Of a stretch of DNA of 64,000 nucleotides, positions 9,345 to 18,244 are shown piece after piece; positions within the stretch are counted from its first letter, which is position 1, and every line of letters starts with the position of its first letter. A model generated the notes under the pieces. That model did not search any database and was not told the origin of the DNA. It was given only the letters and a program-made list of their open reading frames with translations. The stretch is from positions 1 to 64,000 of the forward strand of contig JAFVXE010000034.1 of the NCBI GenBank assembly GCA_017501255.1, given 5' to 3'. The translations under genes were made by a program, and so were the position numbers. Origin of the DNA: Clostridia bacterium (GTDB lineage Bacteria; Bacillota; Clostridia; Christensenellales; Aristaeellaceae).

Positions 9345-10007
9345 TTATTGCTGGTTGAGCCGGTCGATCAAAGGGCACAGATCATGGAGACTGTCAAGGC
9401 AGGTATCCACATAGGGAGCAAGCTCCTCTGTGAAAGGCAGCAGATCGGGGATCATGATGCTATGAACGCCAGCAGCCCGGAGGCTCTTGACACCATTGCG
9501 GCTGTCCTCGATGCCCACGCATTCCGAAGGGGTCAGACCGAGGCGGCGGGCCGCTTCCTGATAAATATCCGGGGCAGGCTTGCCATTGGGTACCTCAATA
9601 CCGCAAACCGTAGCATCGAATACATCCCGCAGTTCAGGGGTGTTGCTGAGATAGCATTCCACCACGGGGCGCTGGGTGCTGGTGGCAAGGGCGATTTTGA
9701 TGCCCCGGGCTTTCAGGCCTTGCATACACTCGGTCAGGCCGGGCTTGCGGGGCAGCTGACCGGCTTTGGCGATATCCAGAAAGGAATCCAGAAATTGCTG
9801 ATGGAAAGCGTCGAAGGGGAAATCCTGACCGTATTCCTCCAGCAGAATCTGGCGGCTCAGGTGTTCGTTCACACCCAACAGCCGGTGGTACAGGGCGGTA
9901 TCCATGCTCTGGCCGAAGGCCTTGGCTGCTTTGGGCATCAGCTCCTGGCCGAGGGTTTCCGTATCAAAGAGCACGCCGTCCATATCAAAAAGGGCTCCGC
10001 GTATCAT
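9345..10007 (-). CDS. HAD-superfamily phosphatase/phosphoglucomutase-like hydrolase
   Basis: 220 residues from ATG 10007 behind AAAGGATGA. HAD motif I is FDMDGVLFDTE (nucleophile and acid/base Asp), motif II is LATSTQRP, the motif III lysine lies in NGKPAPDIY, and motif IV is GIEDSRNGVKSL. The helical cap between motifs I and II fits the beta-phosphoglucomutase/CbbY/Gph subfamily. It probably acts on a small phosphorylated metabolite in the cytoplasm; the exact substrate cannot be told from sequence. It has its own strong promoter and no operon partner. Confidence 0.85.
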   Translation of the reverse strand: MIRGALFDMDGVLFDTETLGQELMPKAAKAFGQSMDTALYHRLLGVNEHLSRQILLEEYGQDFPFDAFHQQFLDSFLDIAKAGQLPRKPGLTECMQGLKARGIKIALATSTQRPVVECYLSNTPELRDVFDATVCGIEVPNGKPAPDIYQEAARRLGLTPSECVGIEDSRNGVKSLRAAGVHSIMIPDLLPFTEELAPYVDTCLDSLHDLCPLIDRLNQQ

Positions 10008-10059
10008 GGGGGGGTCATCCTTTCGGGGAAAATCATTGGGAAATCCTAACAACAGGCAT

Positions 10060-10088
10060 ATTGTATCATAATGTATTATACCTGTCAA
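10060..10088 (-). promoter_or_regulatory. Sigma-A-type promoter of the HAD gene
   Basis: On the minus strand TTGACA (10083-10088), a 17-nt spacer and TACAAT (10060-10065), about 50 nt upstream of the start. The rest of the interval up to 10175 shows no gene. Confidence 0.8.
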
Positions 10089-10175
10089 GAATTTGTATTA
10101 TATTGTATTACTTTTGAATGAGTTTACAGCGTAAAACCGGGAAAAGGCAATACAAAGGCACCGTGTAGCCGCATC

Positions 10176-11792
10176 TCAATCGTCTTCCAACCCTGCCAAC
10201 AATCCGTCCACCGCAGCGGAAACGATGCCGCCGGCGTGTCCTGCGCCCTCGCCCAGAGGATACAGGCCGCCGATGGGGCTTTCCCGGCGTTGGTTGCGCA
10301 GCATCCGCAAAGGGGCGGAGGAACGGGTTTCCGGAGCCGTTAGAACAGCATCCGGGTGGTCGAAGCCACGGAGGCGGCGGGCCAGCTGGGGAATGGCCAG
10401 CTTGAAGTTGTCAATCACATAGGAGGGCAGGCAGCAGCGGATTTCGCCCATCTCCACACCGGGCAGGTAGCTGGGCTGCACCTGTCCGAAAGCCTTTGTG
10501 GGACGGTTTTCCAACAGGTCGCCCACCCGCTGGCAGGGGGCCTTGAAGCCGCCGGTCTGCCGGAAAGCGGCGGTTTCCATCTCCCGCTGGAACCAAACAC
10601 CGGCCAGAGGATGATCGCTGCCATAGTCTTCCGGGCGAATGCCCACCAGCAGGGCCGCATTGGCATTGCGGCTGTCACGGGCATGGTAGCTCATGCCGTT
10701 CACATTGACCCCGTCCTGCTCCGCTGTGGCGGCAATCACCTGCCCGCCGGGGCACATACAGAAGGTGTACACGCCCCGCTGGTCGGGGGTATGGGCATTG
10801 AGCTTGTAATCAGCCTGGGGCAGTGCCGGGTGCCCGGCTGCTTTGCCGTACTGGGCCCGGTTCACATGGCTTTGCAGATGTTCAATGCGTGCGCCCACGG
10901 CAAAGGGCTTCTGCTCCATGGGCAGACCCAGCTCGTACAGCCACTGGTAGGTATCCCGGGCGCTGTGCCCAATGGCCAGATAGACCCGGTCGGCGGCGAA
11001 TTCCTCGGTTTGCCCGTCCTTTAGGCAGCGTACAGAAGCCACTTTGCCGTCCTTCAGGGTAAGGCCGGTCAGGGTGGTGGCAAAACGTACCTCGCCCCCC
11101 AGCTGGATGAGCCGTTCCCGGGCGTTTTTCAGCACAGGGCGCAAAAGGTCGGTACCGATATGGGGCCGCTGGGAGGTGAGGATATCCTCCGGCGCGCCGC
11201 AGGTATGCAGGGTTTTCAGCACGGTTTTGATGTGCGGATTGCTCAGGCCGCAGGTGAGCTTGCCATCGGAGAAAGCGCCAGCGCCCCCCTCGCCGAAAAG
11301 CACGTTGCTTTCCACATTCAGATTGCCGCCAGCCTCAAAGGCAGCGATATCCTTGGCACGCTGGTCCACGGGCTGGCCACGCTCCAAAAGGATGGGCCGT
11401 GCGCCCCGCACCGCCAGCGCAAGGGCGCAGAACAGACCGGCAGGTCCGGCCCCCACCACCACGGGCTGCAACGCATTCTTGGGCCATGGCTGGGTTTGCA
11501 GGGTGAATACATCGTCATCCGGTTCCGCTTTGGTGACCAGTGCGATTTGATTGGGCCTGGATGCGGCGGCGATGCGCTCCTCCCGCTTGGAATCCGTCAG
11601 GGAGACATCCACCGTCAGGGTGAAGTGTACATCACCCTTGTCACGGGCATCCACGCTGCGCTTTTTCATGCTGGCTTCCCGGATGGCATCCACGGGCAGC
11701 TTCAGGGCTTTGGCGCAGGCTTTTTTCAGAATATCCGGCGAAAGACGCTGCATTTCATCCAGCGTCAGGTGGATCTGGTGTAAACGGAGCAT
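10176..11792 (-). CDS. FAD-dependent dehydrogenase/oxidoreductase, COG2509 family
   Basis: 538 residues. An N-terminal ~100-residue domain precedes a Rossmann FAD-binding motif VVVGAGPAGLFCALALA at residues 110-126. FGEGGAGAFSDGKL and a C-terminal GEGAGHAGGI motif that binds the FAD end follow, the pattern of the COG2509 'uncharacterised FAD-dependent dehydrogenase' family. Length and architecture are typical for that family, whose substrate is not established. It starts 25 nt after the stop of the giant actin-like ATPase gene on the same strand, so it may be the last gene of that operon, although COG2509 genes are common and also occur alone. Confidence 0.85.
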   Translation of the reverse strand: MLRLHQIHLTLDEMQRLSPDILKKACAKALKLPVDAIREASMKKRSVDARDKGDVHFTLTVDVSLTDSKREERIAAASRPNQIALVTKAEPDDDVFTLQTQPWPKNALQPVVVGAGPAGLFCALALAVRGARPILLERGQPVDQRAKDIAAFEAGGNLNVESNVLFGEGGAGAFSDGKLTCGLSNPHIKTVLKTLHTCGAPEDILTSQRPHIGTDLLRPVLKNARERLIQLGGEVRFATTLTGLTLKDGKVASVRCLKDGQTEEFAADRVYLAIGHSARDTYQWLYELGLPMEQKPFAVGARIEHLQSHVNRAQYGKAAGHPALPQADYKLNAHTPDQRGVYTFCMCPGGQVIAATAEQDGVNVNGMSYHARDSRNANAALLVGIRPEDYGSDHPLAGVWFQREMETAAFRQTGGFKAPCQRVGDLLENRPTKAFGQVQPSYLPGVEMGEIRCCLPSYVIDNFKLAIPQLARRLRGFDHPDAVLTAPETRSSAPLRMLRNQRRESPIGGLYPLGEGAGHAGGIVSAAVDGLLAGLEDD

Positions 11793-11817
11793 AGAACCTC
11801 CATGTTCGGTTTGATGA

Positions 11818-14800
11818 TTACAGTTCCCACATCCGGCGGATAGCTTCCATGCAGCGGACGGCGGCGGTCAGGTCGTCGTCGGTCTGCTGGTGCATCTCGT
11901 TTTCGTATACAGTCGCCAGCTCCATTTCAGCGCTGGGCATCAGGGCGGGGGAACCATCGGCGGTTTTGTGGTGGTACAGGCCGCCCAGCAGTCTTTCGGC
12001 TGCCTGGGGGAACAGCTTGATAAAGCTCAGCAGATAATCCCGGAGCAGGTTGGGCCGCTGGCTCACCGGCATATCGGGGAAGGTGGCATTCCACTTTTCC
12101 ACGCTGCGCAGGGTGCTCAGCAGCATCCCATCGTCGCTGATGAGGCCGGAGGCCACTTCCAGCTTGGGTTCACGGCTCTGCACCGGCAGCAGCACCCGCA
12201 GGGGATGGCCGGGCTTGAGGACGTTCAAAGCCAGCTGACAGAGTTTGTTGCGGCTGTCTGCGCCGATGGTGTTCAGGAACTGGCCGCCGTTACCGGCGAT
12301 GCACAGCTCCATGCGGGCGGGCAGCAAAGGCGCCAAATCTGCATCCTGACCGGCCCGGTGCAGCATCACGCCGCACAGATAGAACAGGAAGCCAAGGCCG
12401 AGAAGAAGCAAGCATTCGGTGTAGCACAGGCTGCCGTGGTTGCGCTCATCCTCCAGTGCTTTGGCAATCTGCTCGGGATAGGATGCGAAAAAGTCATCCA
12501 TCAGCAGCATACATTTCTGGCGGCTGCGGCTGGAAGCCACGCCTTTGCGCATGGTCTGGCACAGGGCGGCAGCGGCAGCCTTCACCTCAGGATCTGCCTT
12601 CTGGAAATCCGCCTCAAAATCGTCGATATGGCCCTGGGCAATGGAGGTGAACAGCATCTGGCGGCAGCCCAGCAGCAGAGAGGCTTCCGCAGCAGCGCTG
12701 CCGGAGGCATTCAGCCACAGGCTCAGGTCGGCGGTGCCGCCGCCGATATCCAGATTCAGATAGCCGCCGGTGGCATTCACTTCGTTACGGCTGCGGAAAT
12801 ACAGGCCCGCTGCCTGGTTTTCGGTGGCATAGAGAACAGAGGGGGTGCCCTGGGTCAGCGGCAGGCCGGATTCGTGGGATACCTCCCGGGCAAGGCCACG
12901 CATCAGGTTCAGATAGCCTTCCTGACGGTGGGGCGGCATGGCATTGGGGGTTGAGATGCGCCAGCTGATGGAGGGTGCCCCATGGAGACGGGCGGATAGG
13001 CTGGCTTGCAGCATCACTTGTTTGAGCATCAGCCGCAGGCAGGCCATCACCCAGGATTCTTCGCTCCATTTCAGGTCGTAGTAGAGGGTTCCCTCGTTCT
13101 TTTCGTACAGGGTGCGCAGGCTGGCAGGATAGTAAATATGGCCGTCGATCAGCGGGCGCTGCCACTTTTCGGGATCGTCGGAGAACAGATCCATCACGCT
13201 GTAGAAGGTGGCCTCCCGCTGGCTGCCGTAGAGCATGGCAGAGGGGGCGATCAGTTCGTTCTCCAGCGCAGAAAGGGGGGCAGGGTCGGGGCTGATGAGG
13301 ATACCGTGGAGGCCGCCCGGCAAAGAGGCAGGCTGAATCCGGTCTCCCTGCCGGAGCATGACGGTGGTGGAAATGCTGCCGAAATCCAGACCCACAGCGG
13401 CGGCGGAATCCCGGCGGATCCGGCGGGCGGGCAGATCATTGGGCAGTACGCCAGCGGACAGGCTGCCCAGACGGATGGGCAGATAAGCCGGGAAGGTGCC
13501 GGTAGACAGGGTCTGCCAGCGGCGCAGCTGGGTGGAAGGGGCAGCGTCCGGGGCAGTGCGCGTTTCGCCTGCGATCCATTGATCCTCATGAAGGGCGCAT
13601 ACCTGCACATCTCCGGGCTGGTGGGTATGAACAAAGTACTGCTTCCACACATCCCCCTGCAAGCGGATGTTGGGCCAGACGGTGACCATGGGCAGCTGCG
13701 CCGCAGGGAAGCGGAAGGCAGCGCCTTTTTCCGGCTGGGGTTTCAGGGGATAGTTGCGGCACAGGATGACGGCGGTGGAGGTGCCGTCGGGCATCTGCCG
13801 GTGAATGCGTAGGGAAACATCGATGGACTGTCCATCTTCGTTCCACTGGGCAGAGAGGTCTTCCAAGGGAAGCGCAGGGGCTGGGTCAGCAGTCATCAGG
13901 GATTTTGCCAGCGCTGGGCTGACCGGCGGCAGGAAATACAGGGCGGGCTGACCCTTGCCGGTGGGCAGGGCGCAGGCGGTGGTCAGTTGCAGATCGCCGA
14001 AGGGAGAACGGGTTGCGCCTTCCATCAGCATCAGGCAGTCGGACAGCGGCTCCCGGAGAGCTTCCTCCTCCTGAATGCCCAGTTTTTCCCGCAGAAGGGC
14101 ATGGGCAGCCATGCGTTGCCCATCCTCCGGGTAGGTCAGGGTGATGCGCTGGCGGGCGGGCGCCGTGGCATTCTGATAAATCTGCTGCCACTCCTGAATG
14201 AGGGCAGGTACCTTGTCCATCATGCCGGTGCGGCCCTGAATCTGGGCGTGGAGCTGGCCAAGGGTGGCGGCCATATGGCTGCGCCATTCCGGGTCGAAAC
14301 GATCCAGCAGATGGGTTTCCTTGGCAATGGCCGCCAGGGCTTCCGCTTCGCCCTCTGCGCCGGTGGGTTCCAGCAGGCAAACGCTGCTGAGACGGGCAAA
14401 GGGCACGCCGTTGTAGGTGTAGAAGGTCTGAGGCTGGGCGGCGGGCAGCTGGGCATTGGCCGGCAGATAGGCCCGCAGCAGGGGATTCTGTCGTGGGTCG
14501 GTATCCTGCGGGGTCTGGGTGTGGCAGGCAATGCGGCAGGTGTCGCCGGTGCGGTTCAGCAGCCCGTAGGCAGCCTGTACCCGGGTGCGCAGCTGGAAGA
14601 TGGCTTCGCTGTCACCACTGAGCAGCTTTTCACGCCAGGGCTGGCGGGTGGCCAGCAGGTCATCCACAAAGCGGTTCAGGGGGGAGCACAGCCGGGCGGC
14701 CGGGTCATACAGCGGGCTCTGGCAGGCGCTGTCTTCGCACAGGGTCATGAGAAGCCGCAGCCGGGGCAGCAGCAGGGACAGCTGCTGTTCATCCAGATAG

Positions 14801-15462
14801 GCGCAGGGATCCAGAAAACGCTTGTGCTGACGGTCGTACCAGCGCACCGGGGTGGGCAGGATCTGGGATAAGTCATCCATATCCGCCGCCGGGGTGAGAA
14901 TGGTCTGGCGGGACAGAAGGCACAGGGGGTACCGTGCGTTGTGCTCGCCGTCCTGACGGGTCAATACGGCCACTTGCAGGCCGTCCCGGGCCCGAACAGG
15001 GGTCATGGCCCCCAGCACCATGGCGGCAAAGTTGCCGGAGCGCTCGCTCATGGGCTCGATGGTCAGGGTGGGGCAGCCAGGGGTGCGCTCCATGTCCTCC
15101 CAGAGCAACAGCAGGGCCAGCAGGGCACGGAAATCGATCATTTCCTGATGTCTCATGGCCAGTTCGTTGGGCAGGCGGCTCAGGCGGCGCAGCTGCTGTT
15201 CCGCTGCCAGCACATCTGGGATGGCAAAGCCCACATCCAGCCCGGGGGTCTGCATATTCTTGGCCATGCTTTCCAGCCATTCGTGGGGCTTCTGGCTGCC
15301 ATCGGTCTGCAATCCGGGCACGGAACGGTAGCCCATGTGGAAGCCTTCATCCATATGGGGCAAAAGGGTGGTATAGGATGTGCTCTTGTCCAGCGCGCGC
15401 TTGCGCTGATCTTCGCTGAGGTAAGCCGTGGTTTTGCGGCTTTGCTTGTCTTTTCGTTTCAT
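11818..15462 (-). CDS. Giant actin/Hsp70-fold (ASKHA) ATPase with long N-terminal region
   Basis: 1214 residues. The start is ATG 15462, overlapping the upstream tubulin-like gene's stop as ATGA, which implies translational coupling. Residues 1 to ~690 match nothing I recognise. From ~690 an actin/Hsp70-like nucleotide-binding fold begins: phosphate-1 motif VGLDFGSISTTVML (690-703) and phosphate-2 motif LNLDIGGGTADLSLWL (~902-917), with typical 210-residue spacing. There is no signal peptide or membrane helix, so it is cytoplasmic. Members of this superfamily are chaperones, filament formers or sugar kinases; sequence alone does not choose. Pairing with a tubulin-like protein, a membrane protein and a lipoprotein suggests an envelope-associated machine. 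A relation to the SrfB family of large ASKHA proteins is possible but unverified. Confidence 0.75.
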   Translation of the reverse strand: MKRKDKQSRKTTAYLSEDQRKRALDKSTSYTTLLPHMDEGFHMGYRSVPGLQTDGSQKPHEWLESMAKNMQTPGLDVGFAIPDVLAAEQQLRRLSRLPNELAMRHQEMIDFRALLALLLLWEDMERTPGCPTLTIEPMSERSGNFAAMVLGAMTPVRARDGLQVAVLTRQDGEHNARYPLCLLSRQTILTPAADMDDLSQILPTPVRWYDRQHKRFLDPCAYLDEQQLSLLLPRLRLLMTLCEDSACQSPLYDPAARLCSPLNRFVDDLLATRQPWREKLLSGDSEAIFQLRTRVQAAYGLLNRTGDTCRIACHTQTPQDTDPRQNPLLRAYLPANAQLPAAQPQTFYTYNGVPFARLSSVCLLEPTGAEGEAEALAAIAKETHLLDRFDPEWRSHMAATLGQLHAQIQGRTGMMDKVPALIQEWQQIYQNATAPARQRITLTYPEDGQRMAAHALLREKLGIQEEEALREPLSDCLMLMEGATRSPFGDLQLTTACALPTGKGQPALYFLPPVSPALAKSLMTADPAPALPLEDLSAQWNEDGQSIDVSLRIHRQMPDGTSTAVILCRNYPLKPQPEKGAAFRFPAAQLPMVTVWPNIRLQGDVWKQYFVHTHQPGDVQVCALHEDQWIAGETRTAPDAAPSTQLRRWQTLSTGTFPAYLPIRLGSLSAGVLPNDLPARRIRRDSAAAVGLDFGSISTTVMLRQGDRIQPASLPGGLHGILISPDPAPLSALENELIAPSAMLYGSQREATFYSVMDLFSDDPEKWQRPLIDGHIYYPASLRTLYEKNEGTLYYDLKWSEESWVMACLRLMLKQVMLQASLSARLHGAPSISWRISTPNAMPPHRQEGYLNLMRGLAREVSHESGLPLTQGTPSVLYATENQAAGLYFRSRNEVNATGGYLNLDIGGGTADLSLWLNASGSAAAEASLLLGCRQMLFTSIAQGHIDDFEADFQKADPEVKAAAAALCQTMRKGVASSRSRQKCMLLMDDFFASYPEQIAKALEDERNHGSLCYTECLLLLGLGFLFYLCGVMLHRAGQDADLAPLLPARMELCIAGNGGQFLNTIGADSRNKLCQLALNVLKPGHPLRVLLPVQSREPKLEVASGLISDDGMLLSTLRSVEKWNATFPDMPVSQRPNLLRDYLLSFIKLFPQAAERLLGGLYHHKTADGSPALMPSAEMELATVYENEMHQQTDDDLTAAVRCMEAIRRMWEL

Positions 15463-17555
15463 AGGGTGCGATCCTCCATGACGGCGGCCAGCAGCGTGGC
15501 GGTAAAGGCAGCCATGACGCCGCCGGGGGTCTGGCTCTTGCACACGCCGCCCCCCAGCGCAGCAATGGCATAGGGCGTGGTGCGCCGGTCGGGTACGGGG
15601 CTGAGAATCAGTTTGTTCAGCTTCTTTTGCAGGGTGAGGGAGGAGCGGCTCATGGCATCCGAATCCCGGTCCTCCGGGTCAGTACCGAACTGGGTGAGCA
15701 GCTGGGAAAGGGCATTCATCAATTCCGCATTCAGCAGACCGTTGGCGGGTACTTCTCCCTTGCGCACGGAGGCAGGGGCCGGGTAATGGGCAGGCAAGTC
15801 CGCACGGACGGCAGCCCGGGCATCCTCTTCCACCAGATGCAGCCGCAGGGCCAGTTCATCCCGCAGAAGGCGCAGGGAGGCCAGCTTTTCCTCCTGACGG
15901 CGCACATCCTCCGGGGAGGTCAGGTGCCGCTCCTGATGGGTGAGCCGGTGGAGAATCTCCTCCTGGTCGGCCACCACCTGATCCTGATGGGCCAGCTGTT
16001 CCCGGGCCGTATGCCGGGCGGAAACCAGCATTTCCAGCCAGCTTTCGCCGCCAACCAGGGGCAACAGCCGGTCGCATTCGCTCTGGGCGGAGGCTCTGTC
16101 GTGAAGCAGATCATCGTACCCGGCAGCCTGAGGATCGGTCATCTGCTGCTGCGCCCGCTTGAGGATGGACTGGCGGTAAGCAGCGGCGGCTTCCTCCTGC
16201 AGGGTTTCCTCCTGCTGGCGGGGACGCATGGTAGGCGGAATGGTGCGGGTGAGCTGCACCATCCAGTTGGCATAGAAATTGAAGAACTGATACAGGGCGG
16301 TCAGCAGCTTTTCCAGCTGATCCCGCTGGGTGGCGTTCATACGGTTGATATCGGAAAAATAGGGGGCGGTGTAGCCGATGTTCTTCGCTTCCCTGCCGTT
16401 GCCGCTGATGAGCTTGCGCAGGGTGGGGTAGCATTCGCCAAAGAACAGCCCGGCGGCTTTCAAAAGCCCGCCGTAGCCGATGCGGTAGCGTTCGCCGTCG
16501 CTGTCGAAGCTCTGCCAGCAGAAATCCGGGGTGTGCCACTGGTAGTAGTAGCAATCCATGTTGTGGGCGTGCTCGCCCCGCATGGGGGTACGCATGAAGG
16601 CTGCGATACAGCGGGTGGCCAGCCATTCCAGCATATGGGCGTCGTTTTCCTGGCTCTGGGAGCCGGTGGAGTAGATGCGGGTCTGTACAAAGGCTTCCGG
16701 GGGCAGGCCCAGTAGGTACATGGCGTCGAATACGCCGTCCCTGTCCTCCTCGCTGGAGCGTATCATGCCGGTCATGCCGTAGTACTGCAAAGCGGTGCGG
16801 GCCTTATCCGGGAAGTCCGCACTCTTGACCACGATTTCCAATTCCTCATTGTGGGAGGACGGGGGTACTTTGTAGTAGGGCAGCATCAGCATGGAAGCCA
16901 GCTCGAAACGGCGCTGACGATCCTGAAAACGCTGGTGCAAAAACCGGGCCAGGGCGGGGATGCCGCTGGCGCCCGTGCCGCCGAAAATACTGCCGCAGAG
17001 AATCACCTTCACCTGCTCACCGGCAGCGATTTCCGCATCCATCTGATCCAGCAGGGCGTTCATTTCGTCCGGCTGTCCGGCAGCCCGCAGGCCATCCAGA
17101 GAGGATAGCAGGTCGGAGAAGAACAGCACGCCCAGATCCGGGTGGCCACGGAAACCCTCGCTGTATTCCAGGGAGGCCTCCGTTTTGCTGAACAGGGTGC
17201 GGCTCAGCAGCCTGTCACCGGCGTGGTTTTCCGTCATCCGCTGGACGGAGGTGGCCCGGCGGCTCAGGTTCATATTCCAGCGGCGAAGATCCAGCTGGGT
17301 CTGGAAGCCGCGGCGCACCTGCTGGCTTTGCTCAAAGGCACGTCGCACCTGCTCATAAGCTTCACAGGCACGGCCTGCACGGGTGGTGTTGCCGCAGGCG
17401 GAGTCCACGTCCACGCTGAGCAATGTGAGCTTGGGCAGGGAAACCTGCTTCCCTTCCGGCGTGACGGTATAGAAGGCGTCGGCAGCGGCGGCGTAGACGA
17501 TGCTTTCCAGAATCTTGTTGCCGGTGCCGCCGATGGCCAGTACATAACAGCCCAT
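15459..17555 (-). CDS. Tubulin/FtsZ-superfamily GTPase (Tubulin_2-like)
   Basis: 698 residues. The N-terminus CYVLAIGGTGNKILES gives the first nucleotide-binding loop. CGSIFGGTGASGIP at 187-200 corresponds to the tubulin/FtsZ signature GGGTG[S/T]G. LSVDVDSACGNTT near residue 50 resembles the next tubulin-fold loop. These match the distant Tubulin_2-type family rather than FtsZ itself, which is ~380 residues and has a different tail. Residues ~510-600 are charged and heptad-like, consistent with a coiled coil, and the C-terminal ~60 residues are Ala/Gly-rich. It lies 18 nt after the membrane-protein gene and overlaps the ATPase gene by 4 nt. GTP-dependent polymerisation is plausible but only inferred. 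Confidence 0.8.
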   Translation of the reverse strand: MGCYVLAIGGTGNKILESIVYAAAADAFYTVTPEGKQVSLPKLTLLSVDVDSACGNTTRAGRACEAYEQVRRAFEQSQQVRRGFQTQLDLRRWNMNLSRRATSVQRMTENHAGDRLLSRTLFSKTEASLEYSEGFRGHPDLGVLFFSDLLSSLDGLRAAGQPDEMNALLDQMDAEIAAGEQVKVILCGSIFGGTGASGIPALARFLHQRFQDRQRRFELASMLMLPYYKVPPSSHNEELEIVVKSADFPDKARTALQYYGMTGMIRSSEEDRDGVFDAMYLLGLPPEAFVQTRIYSTGSQSQENDAHMLEWLATRCIAAFMRTPMRGEHAHNMDCYYYQWHTPDFCWQSFDSDGERYRIGYGGLLKAAGLFFGECYPTLRKLISGNGREAKNIGYTAPYFSDINRMNATQRDQLEKLLTALYQFFNFYANWMVQLTRTIPPTMRPRQQEETLQEEAAAAYRQSILKRAQQQMTDPQAAGYDDLLHDRASAQSECDRLLPLVGGESWLEMLVSARHTAREQLAHQDQVVADQEEILHRLTHQERHLTSPEDVRRQEEKLASLRLLRDELALRLHLVEEDARAAVRADLPAHYPAPASVRKGEVPANGLLNAELMNALSQLLTQFGTDPEDRDSDAMSRSSLTLQKKLNKLILSPVPDRRTTPYAIAALGGGVCKSQTPGGVMAAFTATLLAAVMEDRTL

Positions 17556-17573
17556 AGGTTCTCCTTTCCGCCG

Positions 17574-18215
17574 TTACAGGCGTTTGAAAAATGCGTGTTT
17601 GCCGCTGATGGCAGGGGGGGCAGCCAGTCGGAAGCAGACCATGGCAGCCAGCACATTCAGCCCGTAGGCAGGAAAATACACAAGATAGTCCCACAGGGTG
17701 CGGCCAAAGATATGCTGAACGCCGCACAGCCAGACAATGAGCGCTGTCATCGCATTGACGGCCATGATCAGCACCATGTTCAGCCGGTAGGTGCGTTTGG
17801 CACGGCGGCTCAGCTTGGCGGCGTTGATGGCCTTGGAATGGCGCATCCGCCACCACAGCTGGATGATCAGCGTAACGGCCCATGCCAGCAGGAAGCAGAT
17901 GGCAACAAACAGCCGCCAGTGGTCATCCCGCAGGGTGAGGGCAGCCTGCCAGAGGGCCGGGTCGCTGGCAGTAGGCAGGGCCGCTTCCGCAGCCGCTGCT
18001 TCCAGCGGTGCAAGATGCAACGGCAGCAGCTTCACAAGGGTATCCGCAATGGCGGGGGCGGTATTTGCCAGCTTGAAGGGATACACCAGAAACAGCCCTG
18101 CATACTGCCACATTAGGGGCAGTGCAAAGCAGATCAGGTAGCACAGAAGCGGCTTGAGACCGCCGGAGGTGCGCAGGCGCAGCCGTTTGGCGGGCTTGGC
18201 AGCGATGGTGGACAA
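17574..18215 (-). CDS. Four-helix membrane protein of the tubulin-like locus
   Basis: 213 residues. Four hydrophobic segments at about residues 23-45, 103-122, 144-166 and 175-198; a basic N-terminus (KPAKRLRLR) and a basic loop (RMRHSKAINAAKLSRRAKR) between helices 2 and 3 should be cytoplasmic. I recognise no family. Thirty bases separate it from the lipoprotein gene and 18 from the tubulin-like gene. Its position between a surface lipoprotein and two cytoplasmic NTPases makes it the natural membrane anchor of the system; that role is inferred from context. Confidence 0.75.
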   Translation of the reverse strand: MSTIAAKPAKRLRLRTSGGLKPLLCYLICFALPLMWQYAGLFLVYPFKLANTAPAIADTLVKLLPLHLAPLEAAAAEAALPTASDPALWQAALTLRDDHWRLFVAICFLLAWAVTLIIQLWWRMRHSKAINAAKLSRRAKRTYRLNMVLIMAVNAMTALIVWLCGVQHIFGRTLWDYLVYFPAYGLNVLAAMVCFRLAAPPAISGKHAFFKRL

Positions 18216-18244
18216 GGCGGGTTCCTCCTTCCGGTGAGGGGCGC

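Noticed and set aside
15459-17555. The tubulin-like gene as the cell-division gene ftsZ
   Set aside because: The protein is nearly twice as long as FtsZ, its signature loop is GSIFGGTGASG, and it lacks the FtsZ N-terminal and C-terminal motifs and the usual ftsA/mur neighbours.
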